Part shown: piece after piece, positions 22,311-36,580 of the stretch
Layout: every line of letters begins with the position of its first letter
Numbering within the stretch: position 1 is the first letter of the stretch
Assembly (NCBI GenBank): GCA_960531495.1
Contig: OY482866.1
Span: 19,723,346-19,787,345, forward strand
Direction of reading: 5' to 3'
Source of the DNA: Zeus faber
Taxonomy: Eukaryota; Chordata; Actinopteri; Zeiformes; Zeidae
Length of the DNA stretch: 64,000 nucleotides
Notes under the pieces: model-generated
The model's input: the letters and a program-made list of their open reading frames with translations, nothing else
What the model was told of the DNA's origin: nothing
Database searches by the model: none
Translations under genes and position numbers: made by a program

Positions 22311-24560
22311 TTGAGCCGTGCCAGCAGGCCCGGATGGGAAAACATGTCAAGAAAACCCCTTAGATACTGTTCCCATTTAACCTGGACCACGTCCACGCCC
22401 GATTGAGCCCCTGGATATACAGTAAGACCAGAAGATGTTGCCTCATACGAATGTCTGGTAGCGTGTGACACCTTCTACAGCATTACTGCAGTCGTTCCCT
22501 GACAGCGAGCGCGGCAAGTCCAATTTGTCACCCAAACCGGGGGGAAGACGGCTCGCACAATCACATCGTGTGAGCCTCCTGGCCCTCCTGCAACTTGACA
22601 CTGCTCAGGCGAGGAGACGCAGAAACTTTGTTTTATACAAAGATCCGATAAGTCCAGGAAGCATTGGAGGGGAATGGTTGGAGGCGTACATCTGCTAATC
22701 AAATGCTGCTTGTCTGGAACATTACGAGGGCCTGGTCAATTACATTCCTCGCATTCGCACAGTCTTTCTTTGCCATTTTCACAGTGGCTGTAGGCGACAC
22801 AGCAAACACTATGTCTTCCATTCGTATTCATCATCATACTCTGTCTCTTTGTTACCCGCCAAAACCGCCGCCCCCTCAAAAAAAACGAAAAAAAACCCAA
22901 CGTTTTCTCATCTCTCCGTGCGCTGCCCGCCTGGAACGGCTCAAAAAAAAGAGAGAACGTAAAACCGTGGCTTTGAAAGTCGCAAGAAACGCTCGGGTCC
23001 GCTTGAGTCGCCTCTGATCTCGATTGGGTAATTGTTTACTTGTAAGAGTTCATTAGCGTTTCCACTTTTGAGCAGAGGATCCTTTGCATCCGGAGACGCC
23101 GCGCCGGCGGACGCAACAAAACGGGCCGGAGTTTGATTCACGATTACGTGGGAGGATTGGCGCGACAGATCGCTTTGGGGGGGGGGGGGGAGGCGCTGAC
23201 TGGAGATACGGCTCGCCCCTGTGAGCTTTCCAGTCTTTGAGCCACTCAACCAACACCTCCCCCGCCGGGTGACTTGCTTGGAGTACATTGGAACACAAAT
23301 CATTCAGAAGGCCACGGGATGGGGAGAGGCTGTCGCCGTTCCCTGTCCGCGCCGGCCCCGGGGAGGTCCAACTGCTTGCTGAACTTGCCGAACTACGTAT
23401 TTGACCGGGGGGGGGGGGGGCTGATGCTTTGGCCGGAGAGGGGGCCCTTGGAAATACCACGCTAGTTCCTTGGCCGTTGAGGGGGTTTTCGGTGTCAAAC
23501 TGTTCGTTATTCGACCCAGTGTGAACTCACCGGTCTACCCGGGGGGTTCTGACGCTTTGGCCGGACAGAAAGACTTCCCTGGCTCCTCGGATGTTTGGGG
23601 CTTTTTTTTTTTTTTGGACGATGAACAGCCCAAATCCCAGGGACAAGGAGAGCGTCGGGAGCGGGATAGATGAATGGATCCCCAGCAAAAAACCCTCGGG
23701 AAACCCAGGCACGCCTCCGCCATCTGCGCCCGCCAGCGCCCCGAGACGTTTTAATTACAGACACGCGGCCGACGCGTTGTAAACCGCTCAGAGTATTATT
23801 TCTCCATCCATCTCCTCCTCCGGCGACGCTCGACTTGACGGCGCTAAAGCGCCCGGCTATCACAGCGCCGCGGCTATCACAGCGCCGCGGCTGAGCGAGC
23901 GGGAAGGGGGATTTATTGGGGCTCTTCAAAGCCAAACTTCAAGGGGAATTGATCCAAAACTTTTAGACGGGGGCGCTCTTGTAAAAACCCTCTCCCGTGC
24001 ATTACCTTAATGCATTAAAGGCACTTCAGCCCCTCCGACTTTTTATGGCACTCCCACATTTAAGCAAAGAGTAAAAAGGACGCGTGCTTACAAGGTAGGT
24101 ATGAATGATATCAATCCGTAAAAAATGATATATACGTATACTTTATATATACATATATATATATATATGAATAAAAACCCTGCGTCGGCTGTCTGAGCTC
24201 CCGCCCGTCCCTTTTCCGTGCTGCCCGGGTGACGAGGGGAGCCCTGGTGCGGCTTTCTATCGGTACCACGACTTGATTTGACTTTCCTTTGTGCATACGT
24301 ACATGACGGCACACCGGGGAGCCTCCAGGACCACGGGTGGGACTCCTTAGTCAGCGGCCACCTTTTATTGAATTCTGTTCTTCTTGAAGCTGGTTTAAGA
24401 CCGAGCGCTTGATCTGGAGTGCCCCATATAAGCGAGAGGAAGGGAGTGGCTCGTAAAGCGCCCAAGCAGCGGCGGGACGGGTTAATTGAGGAGCTTCTTA
24501 AAAGGGGGGCGCCCCATCCTAGATCGTATTTGTCCGCCCACAAAACCTCCCACGTCTCCC
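22311..24560. other. Intron 11 segment, nothing recognised
   Basis: Mixed, partly GC-rich sequence with G runs at 23175-23187 and 23407-23418, a T run at 23602 and a TA run at about 24150-24168. Frames here are short and without known domains. Confidence 0.45.
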
Positions 24561-24564
24561 TCTA

Positions 24565-24840
24565 ATGCGTGGGGGGGGGTTCAAATTTCGGCTTGTTTGC
24601 GGGGTGATGGATATGCGGGGGGGCCGGCTTGTTAGATTGGAAAGGGGAGGGTGGCGGCCAGGTGGTGCAGACATGGAGGTCACGGCGGAGCCGAGGGGGA
24701 GGGGGAGCCCGATTTCTGGGAGAGGGGGAGCGGTGAGGACGGGTGGATGGAGGGATTGGGGGTCGATGTTGAAAAACAGGGAGGGGGGGGAGGAAGGGTG
24801 GAGGAAGAGGGGAAGACGGAATGGCTCCACCCGACCCGAT
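24565..24840. repeat. G-rich tract
   Basis: Many runs of three to nine G on the plus strand (GGGGGGG, GGGGAGGGTGG, GGGGGAGGAAGGG). It is capable of G-quadruplex formation on paper. It abuts the pyrimidine-rich block on its right. Confidence 0.7.
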
Positions 24841-24889
24841 TCACAGGACGGCCGCGGCTCCACCGCGATCCTGAGGGTCAATTAAGGAT

Positions 24890-25215
24890 CCTCTCACCTC
24901 CATATCTCATCCTCCTTTTATACACATCCTCTCATCTCCTTATCTTGTCTTCTACTTTCTATCTTCCAATTTCTATTCCTCTCATCTCATCTCCTCCAGA
25001 TCCTCTTCACTCACCTTCTTCATATCTCCGCCTCCCATCTTATCTTCTCCTCTTATCTTGATCACATCCTCTTGGCTAATCTTCTCCTTCATGTCTTCTT
25101 ATCGTCCCTTCTTCTCCTTCATGGATTCTCATACCTCGTCTTTTTTTATTTAATGTTCTTCATATTGTCTCATCTCTTCTTCTCATCCTCCATCTTCCAA
25201 ACTCATCAGATCTTC
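24890..25215. repeat. Pyrimidine-rich (TCTTCTCATCTCC)-like tract
   Basis: Irregular CT-rich repeats on the plus strand, with TCATCTC and TCTTCTC recurring. Simple-sequence DNA, no gene. Confidence 0.75.
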
Positions 25216-25724
25216 TTCTCTTACCACTGCATGAAAGTGCAACCGGCACCTGTAGAGCTTAGGACCCAAAATGTTGTAATGGCACCGTACACACTAGTGT
25301 GTGTGTGGGTGCATCTAAAACACACATCACAGCGTGTTTAGGAAAGCAGAGCGGGGGGGGGGGCGGCTTAATTGCCTTTTCAGTCATTAGCGGGGTCCCA
25401 CACCTGGCGAAAACATTAATTCCAGCGCTCAGCAGCCATTAAGCATGGGGCATTCAGCGCACGGTGAGGGGCAAGCGCCAGAGCGTCCTCACCTCCGCTC
25501 TGTCGCACGCAGCCGTCCGGGCGAGCGCTAAATTTAGTGTCGCGTCCAAGAAATTGAATTTAAAATGTGGCATGGGGCTCGTCCAACTGCTTGTCACTCG
25601 CTGTGAGGCTGAAGGGGAGGATCCCGCTCGTCTGCTGAACAAGGGGAACACGTGTCCCCAGTCCGGAAGATAAACAATGCGCTGATTGCCGTTCCCGTCG
25701 TTAAAACCAGGTTCTCCCTCGACC

Positions 25725-26570
25725 ACATCCCTCATCTGTGCCCCTTAACGATGTCCCTCTACTAGGTCCCTCTACCACGTCATTCCACTAGATCCCCTTA
25801 CCACGTCCCTCTACAGGGCCACTCTACCGTGTCCCTCAACCATGTCGTCCCTCAAACAGGTCTCTCTAGCATATCCTATGACCACATCCCTCCCACATGT
25901 CTCTACTAGGTCCCTCTAGCGTGTACATCTACCAGGTCTCTCCACCCCGTACCTCTAGCATGTCTCTCCACCACGTCCCTCTCCCCTGAGCCTCTAGCAT
26001 GTCTCTCTACTCGGTCCCTCGACCAGGCCCTCCTACCTTGGACCTATAGCATGTCTCTTTACTAGGTCCCCCTACCCTGTACCTATAGCATGTCCCTCTT
26101 CTAGGTCCCGCTACCCTGTACCTCTTACATGTCTCTATAATAGGTCCCGCTACCATGTGCCTGTACCACGTCCTCCCTTAACCAGATCCTTCTATCCTCT
26201 ACAAGGTGTTTATACCAAGTCCCTCTACCCAATCCATCTATCACATCCCTCTACCCGGACCCTCTAACAAGTTCCTCCAGCACATCCCTCCACCATGTCC
26301 CTCAACTCAGTCCCTCTAAAGTTCCTCAACTCTTTATGACGTCCCTCTAACCCATCCTTCTAACGCATCCTTAAACAGATCTCTACCAGGTCCCTCTACC
26401 ACGTACCTCTACTACGTGCCTCAACGCATCCCTTTATCAGGTCTCTACCAGATCCCTCTACCACATCCATTTACCATGTCCCTCTACCACACTCTCTACC
26501 ATGAGCCTCTACCCTGGCCATTTACCCCATCACTTTACCAGGTCCCCGTATCCTGCCCCTCTACACCATC
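25725..26570. repeat. Degenerate minisatellite, about 13-20 bp unit (CCTCTACCACGTC)
   Basis: About 850 bp made almost wholly of variants of CCCTCTACCACGTCC and CCTCTAGCATGTCTC. It is divergent, so old. It lies in intron 11. Confidence 0.85.
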
Positions 26571-27584
<1,014 letters not shown>

Positions 27585-27619
27585 TTATTATTACAGAGTT
27601 AAAACAAAAAAAAGAACAA

Positions 27620-28690
27620 TGTGGGGGAGAACTAGGAGACAATAAGAGCGAGGAGACACTCTAGAAGACCGTCTAGGAGCAAGACAGTAGTGTCTGGGAC
27701 CTAGACAATAGACAATCTGGGACCTAGAAGACACTTTAGGAGACAATCTAGGAGCGAGGAGACACTAAGAACTAGGAGACACTAGGCTCGGAGAAACTCT
27801 AGGAGACAATCTAAGAGCTAGGGGACACTTTAGGAGACAAACTAAGAGCTAGGGGACACTTTAGAAGACAATCTAGGACCTAGAAGACACTTTAGGAGAC
27901 AATCTAGGAGCGAGGAGACACTCTAGAGATACAGTCTATGAGCTAGGAGACACTAAGAAGTAGGATATACTCAGCTAGGAGAAACTCTAGGAGACAATCT
28001 AGAAGGCCGTCTAGGAGCTAGGAGACAATAAGAACTAGGCACTAGCCTAGACACTAGGCTAGGAGAAACTCTAGCAGACAATCTAAGACCTAGGAGACAC
28101 TTTAGGAGACAATCTAGGAGCGAGGAGACAAACTAGGCTAGGAGAAACTCTAGGAGCTAGGATACACTCTAGGATACAGTCTAGGAGCCACTAAGAAGTA
28201 GGATATACTTGGCTAGGAGAAACTCTAGGAGACAATCTAGAAGCTAGGAGGCACTCAAGTAACTAGAAGACACTCAAGGAGACAATCTAAGAGACACTTT
28301 AAGAACTGGGAGACCATCTAGGAGACAATCTAGGAGCGAGGAGACACTAAGAACTAGGAGACACTAGGCTCGGAGAAACTCTAGGAAACAGTCTCGGAGG
28401 ATACGGTCTAGGAGCTAGGAGACACTAAGAAGTAGGATAAACTAGGCTAGGAGAAACTCTAGGAGCTAGGAGTCACTCGAGGAGACAATCTAGGAGCTAG
28501 GAGACAATAAGAGCTGGGAGACAATAGGCTAGGAGAAACTCTAGGGGACAATCTAGGAGCTGGGGGACACTCTAGCAGACAGTCTAGGAGCTAGGACACA
28601 ATACAAACTAGGAGACAATAGGCTAGGAGAAACTCTAGGAGACACTTAAGGAGCTAGAAGACACTCAATGAGACAATGTTGGATAATAGG
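27620..28690. repeat. CTAGGAGACA degenerate minisatellite, block 1
   Basis: Ten- to thirty-bp modules AGGAGACAATCTAGGAG, CTAGGAGACACTCTAGG and ACTAGGCTAGGAGAAAC repeat for about 1.07 kb in intron 10. The same family resumes at 29520-29850. Confidence 0.9.
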
Positions 28691-28701
28691 GGGGATAATA
28701 T

Positions 28702-28915
28702 GGGGATGGTAGCTCAGGCGGTAGAGCTGGTGGTCTAGTGGTCTAAAGGTTGCTGGTTCGATCCCAGGCTCCTCCTGCTAGCATGCTGTAGTGTCCTTGA
28801 GCAAGACACTTAACCCCTAATTGCTCCTGATGGCTGCGTCCGTCGGTGTTTGAACAATTGTAAGTCGCTTTGGATAAAAGCGTCTGCTAAATGACTAAAT
28901 GTAATGTAATGTAAT
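28702..28915 (+). mobile_element. tRNA-derived SINE
   Basis: The head GATGGTAGCTCAGGCGGTAG resembles a tRNA A box, and GCTGGTTCGATCCC is a B box, about 40 nt apart, so it carries an internal RNA polymerase III promoter. The body has GAGCAAGACACTTAACCCC. The tail TAAGTCGCTTTGGATAAAAG, then CGTCTGCTAAATG and TAATG repeats, is shared by many teleost SINEs. It is followed by (TAA)n to about 29015. The copy looks full length and lies within or beside the CTAGGAGACA array. Confidence 0.9.
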
Positions 28916-29015
28916 AGTAATACTACTAATAATAATAATAATAACAGCAATAACAACAACAATAATAACAATAACAATAATAAAAGTAATTATAATTAAA
29001 ATAATAATAATAACG
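28916..29015. repeat. (AAT)n/(AAC)n tail
   Basis: Trinucleotide-rich A/T sequence continuing from the SINE 3' end. Confidence 0.8.
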
Positions 29016-29519
29016 CGGTGGCTGGCTGGGTCTATAACTTCATCAGTATTTTGGATGTTCTCAGCTCTCAGTCGTCAAAGTGAGTGACAGAAAGGGGTCA
29101 GACCCTTCAGCACATTTCAAAGATTAGATCTTTTACATGTTCCAAATTTTTCCACATCCAGGACGCAGGCTTTCCCTCCCGCTCTGATCGGGCGAGCGGT
29201 CGGCAACATGCAGGGAAGGGAGTCCCGAGGTCAGCGCCTCGTATACGTCGGCAATAAATGTTGCAGAATGTGCGGGGATAATTGGGGGAAAGGGGCGGGA
29301 GCGGAGCGCGTCCGAGAATATATCAGCACCGTCAAAACTCAAAGAATCTATAATGCTGATGCAGGGTTCACTATTTAATCGTGTTTACGATGTGATTTTT
29401 GTTTTTAGAAATTAGTTGATTGAGCATTTTCTTGCCAAAGTCTTGAGGCGTCATAATTCCTTGTGAAATTGTCAAAAGGGGGCCGGCCCTGTGTGGTCCT
29501 TTTTGGGCGGAGGGAAAAT
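29016..29519. other. Intron 10 segment, nothing recognised
   Basis: Mixed sequence between the two blocks of the CTAGGAGACA array. Confidence 0.4.
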
Positions 29520-29945
29520 GCTACTCAAGACAACTCAAGGATCTGGGAGACACTCTAGGAGCTGGGAGACACTCAATGAGACAGAGCAGCTGCTTGGAGA
29601 CACTCTAGCATACACCCAAGGAGCTAGGAGACACGATAGGAGACAATCAGGGATCTGGGAGACAATATGATACATTCTAGGCTCTGGGACACAATCGAGG
29701 AGCTAGGAGACACTATTGGAGACCACATTGGAGCTAGGAGACATGATAGGAGACAATCAAGGATCCGGGAGACACTTCAGGAGCTAGGAGACACTGTAGG
29801 AAATAATTTTTGAGCTAGGAGGCACTGTAGGAGACACTTAAGGATCTGGGATACTAACAATAATAATAATAATAGTACTACTAAAAATAATAATAATAAT
29901 AATAATAGTAATAATAATAAAAGTTATAATGACAAAAATAATAAT
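29520..29945. repeat. CTAGGAGACA array block 2 and (AAT)n
   Basis: Units such as GAGCTAGGAGACACTATTGG continue the family of block 1 to about 29850. Then (AAT)n/(AATAAT)n follows to 29945. Confidence 0.85.
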
Positions 29946-30735
29946 ATGGCAGAGCTACTTTGTCAAAGGGATTAAAAAAAAAAAAAAAAGTGAAAGTAAA
30001 GGAAGAAGGAAGTCATTTCCCATGCCTGGGCGGTTTTTGGGGGAAACGTGAGCATCTTTTAAACTCTTCTCTGACACCTCCAATCCATCAGAGGACAAAT
30101 ACGGCAATTAACGTCCAACACGACAAAGCAATATTTTATTTCCTGGTGCCGATTCATCTATTTATTTTTTAATTTTTATTTGAGCGATGGGACAATTAGG
30201 ACTCGAATTTTGCTGCTGGACGGACGCAGACGCCCGCTGGCGCCACGGACGATTGGCTGAGGACGTCCGACAGATCGTGTTACGCTCCCGCCTTGTACGG
30301 CAAGGAAAAAAAAAAAACAACAGCGACGCCGATCCTTCACGGAAAAATTCCGGCGGTGTACAAAAAAAAAAAAGAAGAAAAAATACCCACGTTTGGAAAA
30401 GCCATTTAGAAGGTTTCTCTTCCCCTTTCCCTGGATGTTGCTCGGCTCCAAACGTGCTTTTTCAGACCAAACATAGGGCTAAATAATTGATGGAAGACGC
30501 GAGTTAAAAAAAAAAAAAAAAAAAAAACTCAGTCTGCAGAGTTTGTGGATAAACCTTTAAACAAAACACTCCGGCTGCGGCTGGAGGAGTAAATAAATAC
30601 TGTTTTCTGCTCACGGAAGGTGGGAAAATAGGACAAAAATAAACAAAAACAAACACAGAGCCGAAATAAAAACAGCCTGAGAGGCGGCGTCAAGTTCATT
30701 AAAGATGCATGGGAGCCTCACGCCTCGTACTGCAT
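29946..30735. other. Intron 10 segment with A runs, nothing recognised
   Basis: Poly-A runs near 29972, 30305, 30361 and 30505. No exon or named element. Confidence 0.4.
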
Positions 30736-30739
30736 CGTA

Positions 30740-31764
<1,025 letters not shown>

Positions 31765-32275
31765 CTACAAACCCCCCACCCCAGGGAAAACAGAACAACC
31801 CTGGTTATGGAATCAAGGTCTTGATTTTAATTCACTGTCACATTAAAGGACGGATTTCGCTGTTGCTGGACCCTGGCGTCACCGAAAAGTTGCTTCCCAA
31901 AGTCCGACGGGACAAACGTTTGAACCTCAAATAAACTTTAAATCTCATTTCCGGAAGGGGGGGAAGTTCAAGACTCCGGCAGGAAAATGGAAATGAGCTC
32001 TTTTGGCGGCATCCACGCTAACGTAAGAGACTAGAAACGGGACGCTCCGCCGCTTCCAACCGGCAACCGGGCAACGTTGTGTTTCGGCTGCCACTGCCGT
32101 GAGTAAAAAGTTGTTGTGAATCAAACGTGACCTTTACTGTCATTCAAAACGTGTTTGAAGGAACAGGCAGACACGTGCGTCTTCCCAAGATTCCAAAGAA
32201 AGAAAGGGGAAGTAGAGTTGAGGGCCTATCGCTCTCATCTCTCCTCGCTTGATTTCTAAGACCTCTTCCTTGTTT
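31765..32275. other. Intron 9 segment, nothing recognised
   Basis: No element delimited. Confidence 0.4.
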
Positions 32276-32393
32276 AATTTAGGAGGATTTAAATGTATAT
32301 TTAATACAACGCAGTCAATTTATTCTATAATATAATTATAGAAGCCAGAATCGCGATCGCCGGCTCTGGGAAGGGCGCGGCCGACCTTTAAAG
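32276..32393 (+). mobile_element. Truncated retroposon copy (inverse of 45493-45605)
   Basis: TTTAGGAGGATTTAAATG, then TATAATTATAGAAGCCAGAA and TCGCGATCG, match the reverse complement of 45493-45605 across about 110 bp. The GAACTT-tailed end seen in the other copy is missing here. Confidence 0.75.
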
Positions 32394-33650
32394 AGTTAGA
32401 AAGCCCACCACAATGGGGTTGAGGCAATATTCCACATACTGCAACTGCCACTCCGGCACGGTGCCCCCGGTGATCTTCATCGAGTACCACTCCAAATCGG
32501 CGCGAGCACGCCGGGATTTCTCCTCAGCCGCTCGGCTTTTCCCCCCGGACGGACGTTCGCCGCGCAGCGTTTTTGGGGGGGTTGCGGGACTCCGAGCGCA
32601 TGTCGACGCCGACCACCGTAACGCCAACTTTGAAGCTAAGTCGTGGTATTTCGTGCATCGAGGCACTGACCGAAACATCAAAAAAGTAGTTAATTTTTTT
32701 AATAGGTTGGGGGGGGGTGGTCTACGACTGAATGGGGTTGGACTTCGGGGGTCTCCGAGGTTTAGGCACCGAACGTCGCCCGTATAGAACCCCCTACGTT
32801 AATGCTGCTGTTGTTTACCCTCGCCGTCTCTCCTCGGGGGGGTCCGTCCGTGGCCACTAAGCCCCCCCCCAGCCCGCGCTCTGCCGGGAGGAAGACGCCC
32901 CCTCGTCCGCTTCGGGCGGAGGTGGCAGTGTGACATTTTTATGAGAACGCGCAGTTTGTGCATTCTGCAACGGGGGGGCTGAAAACACCATTTTGCACGC
33001 TCGGCTCGGCAAAAAAAAAAAAAAAAAGACTCCCCAGTCCTTCCCAGAGCTTCATTACGGCGAGACCGCTCGACGCTCACTCCATTACTTGGAAGTGTGG
33101 GTGCTGCGTCGGATTACTAATTTAATTTCACCACGGAGAGAGTATTTAGATGTACTCCAAGTCTGCTGTGCTTAGAATATATAATATACAATAATACCCC
33201 AGGGTTTTTGGGGGTTTAGACTAAACCAAAGCACCGGCACAAACGCAAAGTTAAATGTTTGCGTTATTAAATCCAAGTGTAAGTATTTGTTATTTATTTT
33301 CATTACGGCGTTAAAACGACCGTTTAATTCTTGGCGTGACTGCCTGTGTGTTTGGATAATGGAGAGGTATTACTACAGCACCGTTGTTATTAATGCCTCG
33401 AGATGACATTTTTCCGATATAATTGAGCAAAGTGGAATTTGGCTGCTGTTGATAGCCACTCCGCCGCCCTCATCGTGCTTCCCGCCACATCCGGGGAGGA
33501 TTGGCTGCGGCAGGAACGCTGCAGCCGCACGTGAAGACCCGGCGGACTTTTGATGGATGCAAACGCTGTTTACGCGCGGTTTAGGTTTGGCCGGAGGAGA
33601 TATCGCCTCTGCAGAAGAACTTAGTGTTTACACATACCTTTGTGTTTATA
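32394..33650. other. Intron 9 segment, nothing recognised
   Basis: Mixed sequence, with runs of G near 32708 and A near 33010. No delimited element. Confidence 0.4.
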
Positions 33651-33654
33651 CCCA

Positions 33655-33735
33655 CTCATCCACACTGTAGTAGCATTGTAGACCCCAATCATTTAGTAAT
33701 AAAGTAATAACATAGACCTGCTCATCCATTGTTAT
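33655..33735. repeat. Detached piece of the GTAATAACATTGTAG family
   Basis: GTAGTAGCATTGTAGACCCC, then TAGTAATAAAGTAATAACATAG and CTCATCCATTGTTATT, repeat the modules of 30740-31505. Confidence 0.7.
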
Positions 33736-33894
33736 TCCTGTTATTCACATGCTGTATTATTGTTTCCGTATTTATTTCTCCTGTACAGTATATCATCTAT
33801 AGTTATATTTTATACCCATACACCACACAAGCAACCATACCACCACTTAGCCCCTGTCAAAGCTTTTAAATAATATGTATCCTGTGTAAAGAAT

Positions 33895-34120
33895 TCATTT
33901 TTGTATATTTGTTTTTGTCCTCTTTTAATTTGGTGATATTTTTGTCAATTTTTTGTATATTTGTCCTTTTTTTGGATTATTTAGCTATTTTTGTATATTT
34001 GGATTTTTTCCTTTTAGTGCAATTTTTTGTATATTTGTTGATATTTAATTTGTTTTGTAAATTCTTTGTATATTTGTCTCTTGGCATATTTGGCTATTCT
34101 TTTTCAGATTTTCAGACATG
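33895..34120. repeat. T-rich TTTTGTATATTTG repeat
   Basis: TTTTTTGTATATTTG recurs about every 40-50 bp. Simple T-rich DNA. Confidence 0.6.
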
Positions 34121-34440
34121 TAAGAAAGTTTAAATGCCAATTATCTGTCCAGCAATGAGTGAGATATAGAGTCTGAATGATCATACTTTATGGCCGTTGA
34201 GTGACTCCTTAAAAAAACAGACTCTTCATCTACAGGCAATTCCCCTTTTAAATCCTTTTTTGGAAATGTGTTGGTTTGATGGAGAATCCGCCTTTAACCT
34301 CCTTCCTCCTACGGAGGCGCCAAAACAAACCCAACCGTCTTATTATCCCTCGTTTATAAAGAGCCAGATACAGTAACTTGTGTCTCAAGGTTGGTTCTCT
34401 CTCTTCCATCCCGATCAGGAAGGTTTTCCAGGGCTCTCAC

Positions 34441-34575
34441 CAGGAAGACCACCGGTGGACAGCCGATCAGCGCCATGGCCGTGGACAGCTTGCGCTTGTT
34501 CCCGCCGCTGTAGGTCCCGGCCGACTTGTTGGAGTAACGCACCAATCCCAACTTCTGGACGCCCCACTCGGCCAC
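34441..34575 (-). CDS. abca7: ABCA transporter exon: ABC signature and Walker B start
   Basis: Minus-strand exon, 135 nt, 45 whole codons (residues 317-361), AAG acceptor and CTG|GTGAGA donor. It encodes VAEWGVQKLGLVRYSNKSAG, then TYSGGNKRKLSTAMALIG and CPPVVFL. YSGGN is the signature loop of ABCA proteins, and VVFL is the strand leading into the Walker B Asp at the start of the next exon. The AAG acceptor is less common than CAG/TAG, but the frame and family alignment fix it. Confidence 0.97.
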
Positions 34576-35844
34576 CTTCGAAGGGGGAAAAACACAGGCG
34601 ACAACGACGAAAACAAACGCTGCGTGAGGAACCGCGGCAAGGACACCCGAACCCGCCTCTCGGGTGTCAAGCGGTTGTCTCCCGCAGGTCCGCCGTGACG
34701 CCCCCTCCCACCCGGCTCTGGCCTTCGGCGACGGGGGGACCTCGCGGCGCAAAGACCTCCACCGCAAGCAGCTGCTGGGGCTGCGCTGAAGGATTTCTGG
34801 GCCGGTTCTCCGCGGCGAAACACTGGCCGACATATTTCAAGCCGCTTGGTCCCAAGGAGCAGGTGGCTCCTGGAAGGCCGCTCAGTGGTCGCGCCAGGAA
34901 CTCGATGCAGTCGCGGTTCTGCGGCGTTGGTCCTGTCCGCGGGGCAACGAGGGGATTTTACCGCGAGACAAGTCAACACTCTAAATGTAAGTTTGGTTTT
35001 AAAGCGTCTTTTCAGGACATGGCAAGTGGCCAATATGAATTCTGAAGTAGGAAGTGTTTTAAGGTGACGAGGACTGACTTAACCCGAGTTCAGCGTTCCT
35101 GGGTTCTACAGTAGGAAAACAAAGTAGATGCACGGGCCGATGTATTTAGGGTTTATTTCAATTAAGTGGTTAGGAAATACAAAGCGGACCAATCACAGTT
35201 CTCGTGGCCGCGCATCGCCCTACATCGTACATGTTCAGGGAGGTGCACCTTAGCTACGGCCTTTGACGTGGCCCGTCATCGCTCCGGCGCAAAACAGGCT
35301 GAATCAGGATTCAGAGTCCCTCCCAAAGTTTTTTAGTTCACCGACATCGCCCCGATTGGACTCGGTTTCGGGTTGCAGCGCGGCCACCGGAAAAGCCCAT
35401 CGCAGCGAGCCAACAGAGCGGGCCGCGTGGCATGGGGCTCGCCCCCGAGCACGCCGCAGCCAGCGGATCAAAGCCCTGGCGCCGGGTCCGAGGCCCCGCC
35501 GATGCCCCCGAGCCCTCGTTTCCCTTCTGATGTGGCTGCTGCTTGGCAGGCGTGTTGGGGTGTGACGGGGGGCAATAGAGAGAGCGCGGGGAGGCCGCGG
35601 AGAAGCGACCACAACCACCGCCGCGGGGTGAGTACTATATGCCATCACCCAAAACCGCCGCTCCTGGCCGTTACTCGGTATATACGCCTTCTCCCACGGA
35701 CGCTGTCCATCACTCGTGGAACTCGTGCCGGCTCGCCCCCTAAAACGGCTTTGGGGAAAAAGTACAACTAGAAGTAAACAAGCTTAAAGGGTAGTATTAG
35801 ATGTGATGTTGTTTGTGTTTGGGTGAGGTGAGTGCAGTGGTTAC
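34576..35844. other. Intron 8, GC-rich, nothing recognised
   Basis: CpG-containing sequence without repeats I recognise. Long overlapping frames (about 160-220 codons) on both strands reflect the high GC content and include real exon sequence only at the exon edge. Confidence 0.45.
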
Positions 35845-35986
35845 CGAGGCGACCTCTTTCTCCGGCACCCCGCGCAGCCGGGCGTAGAACTCCAGGTGCT
35901 CGCGTCCGGTCAGGAGGTCGTCGATGGCGTCAAACTGGGGGCAGTAGCCCATGTTCTGGTGCACGTCCCTCATCTCCGTCAGGATG
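35845..35986 (-). CDS. abca7: ABCA transporter exon: Q-loop of NBD2
   Basis: Minus-strand exon, 142 nt, CAG acceptor, TCG|GTAACC donor. It completes Ser269, then encodes [38 protein letters not shown] and EKEVAS (residues 270-316). YCPQ holds the Q-loop Gln that contacts the transmembrane coupling helices and Mg. Confidence 0.98.
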
Positions 35987-36490
35987 CTGGGGGAGGCAGG
36001 TGGACTTTGTCAGTCTCTCACAGTCTTCAAGGGACATTTAGCATCTTCAGCGTTCAAAGAAAGCGTTGAATATGCCGAGCAGCTCGGTCACGGACGGGAT
36101 CAAATCAAACGAAACCAATTTCCTGAGAGGCAGACTGCTCTTTTTGAAAGGATTACACCTGTGTCAAAGTGAGTTTTTGCCTCGTCAGCACACATTTTAT
36201 ATTATGCCTGACCATTTTCCTGATGAAAGTTCACATTTTTCGGATTTTTTTATACAGTCTCTATACCTTAAATTATTTTGAATTATCCCCTGGTCTCACT
36301 GACAACCGTGGTAACGGATGTGGATGGATAAGTGTGAAAGTTACTTAATTTTATGTGTTTTATATCCAATTCAAAATACAAATATACAAAATACAAATAC
36401 AAAATACATCAAAATGAACTAAAATCAAGATCATTTGACAAAAAAAACATGCTGAGGAGTAAAAAGGTGGCTAAAATCAGGTTGTCCCTT
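35987..36490. other. Intron 7 segment, nothing recognised
   Basis: A short A/T-rich ATACAAATAC-like patch at 36370-36410. No element delimited. Confidence 0.4.
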
Positions 36491-36494
36491 CAAG

Positions 36495-36580
36495 GCAGTG
36501 GTTGTCAACGTGGGGTCTGGGGGCTCCTCACGGGTCTTTCAAGGGGTTGCAGGGGTTCCCAAGCAAAATGACAAATAGTT
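36495..36580. mobile_element. hAT-type transposon end fragment
   Basis: CAGTGGTTGTCAACGTGGGG, then GCTCCTCACGGGTC and AAGGGGTTGCAGGGGTTCCC, resemble the 5' end of hAT non-autonomous elements. I do not see the other end, so the copy is partial or decayed. Confidence 0.5.

Noticed and set aside
28702-28775. Functional tRNA gene
   Set aside because: A and B boxes are present, but the cloverleaf is not complete and the sequence continues into a SINE body and tail.
34380-35045. Open frames of 188-221 codons on both strands
   Set aside because: GC-rich intron with few chance stops; only the minus-strand exon 34441-34575 has family support.
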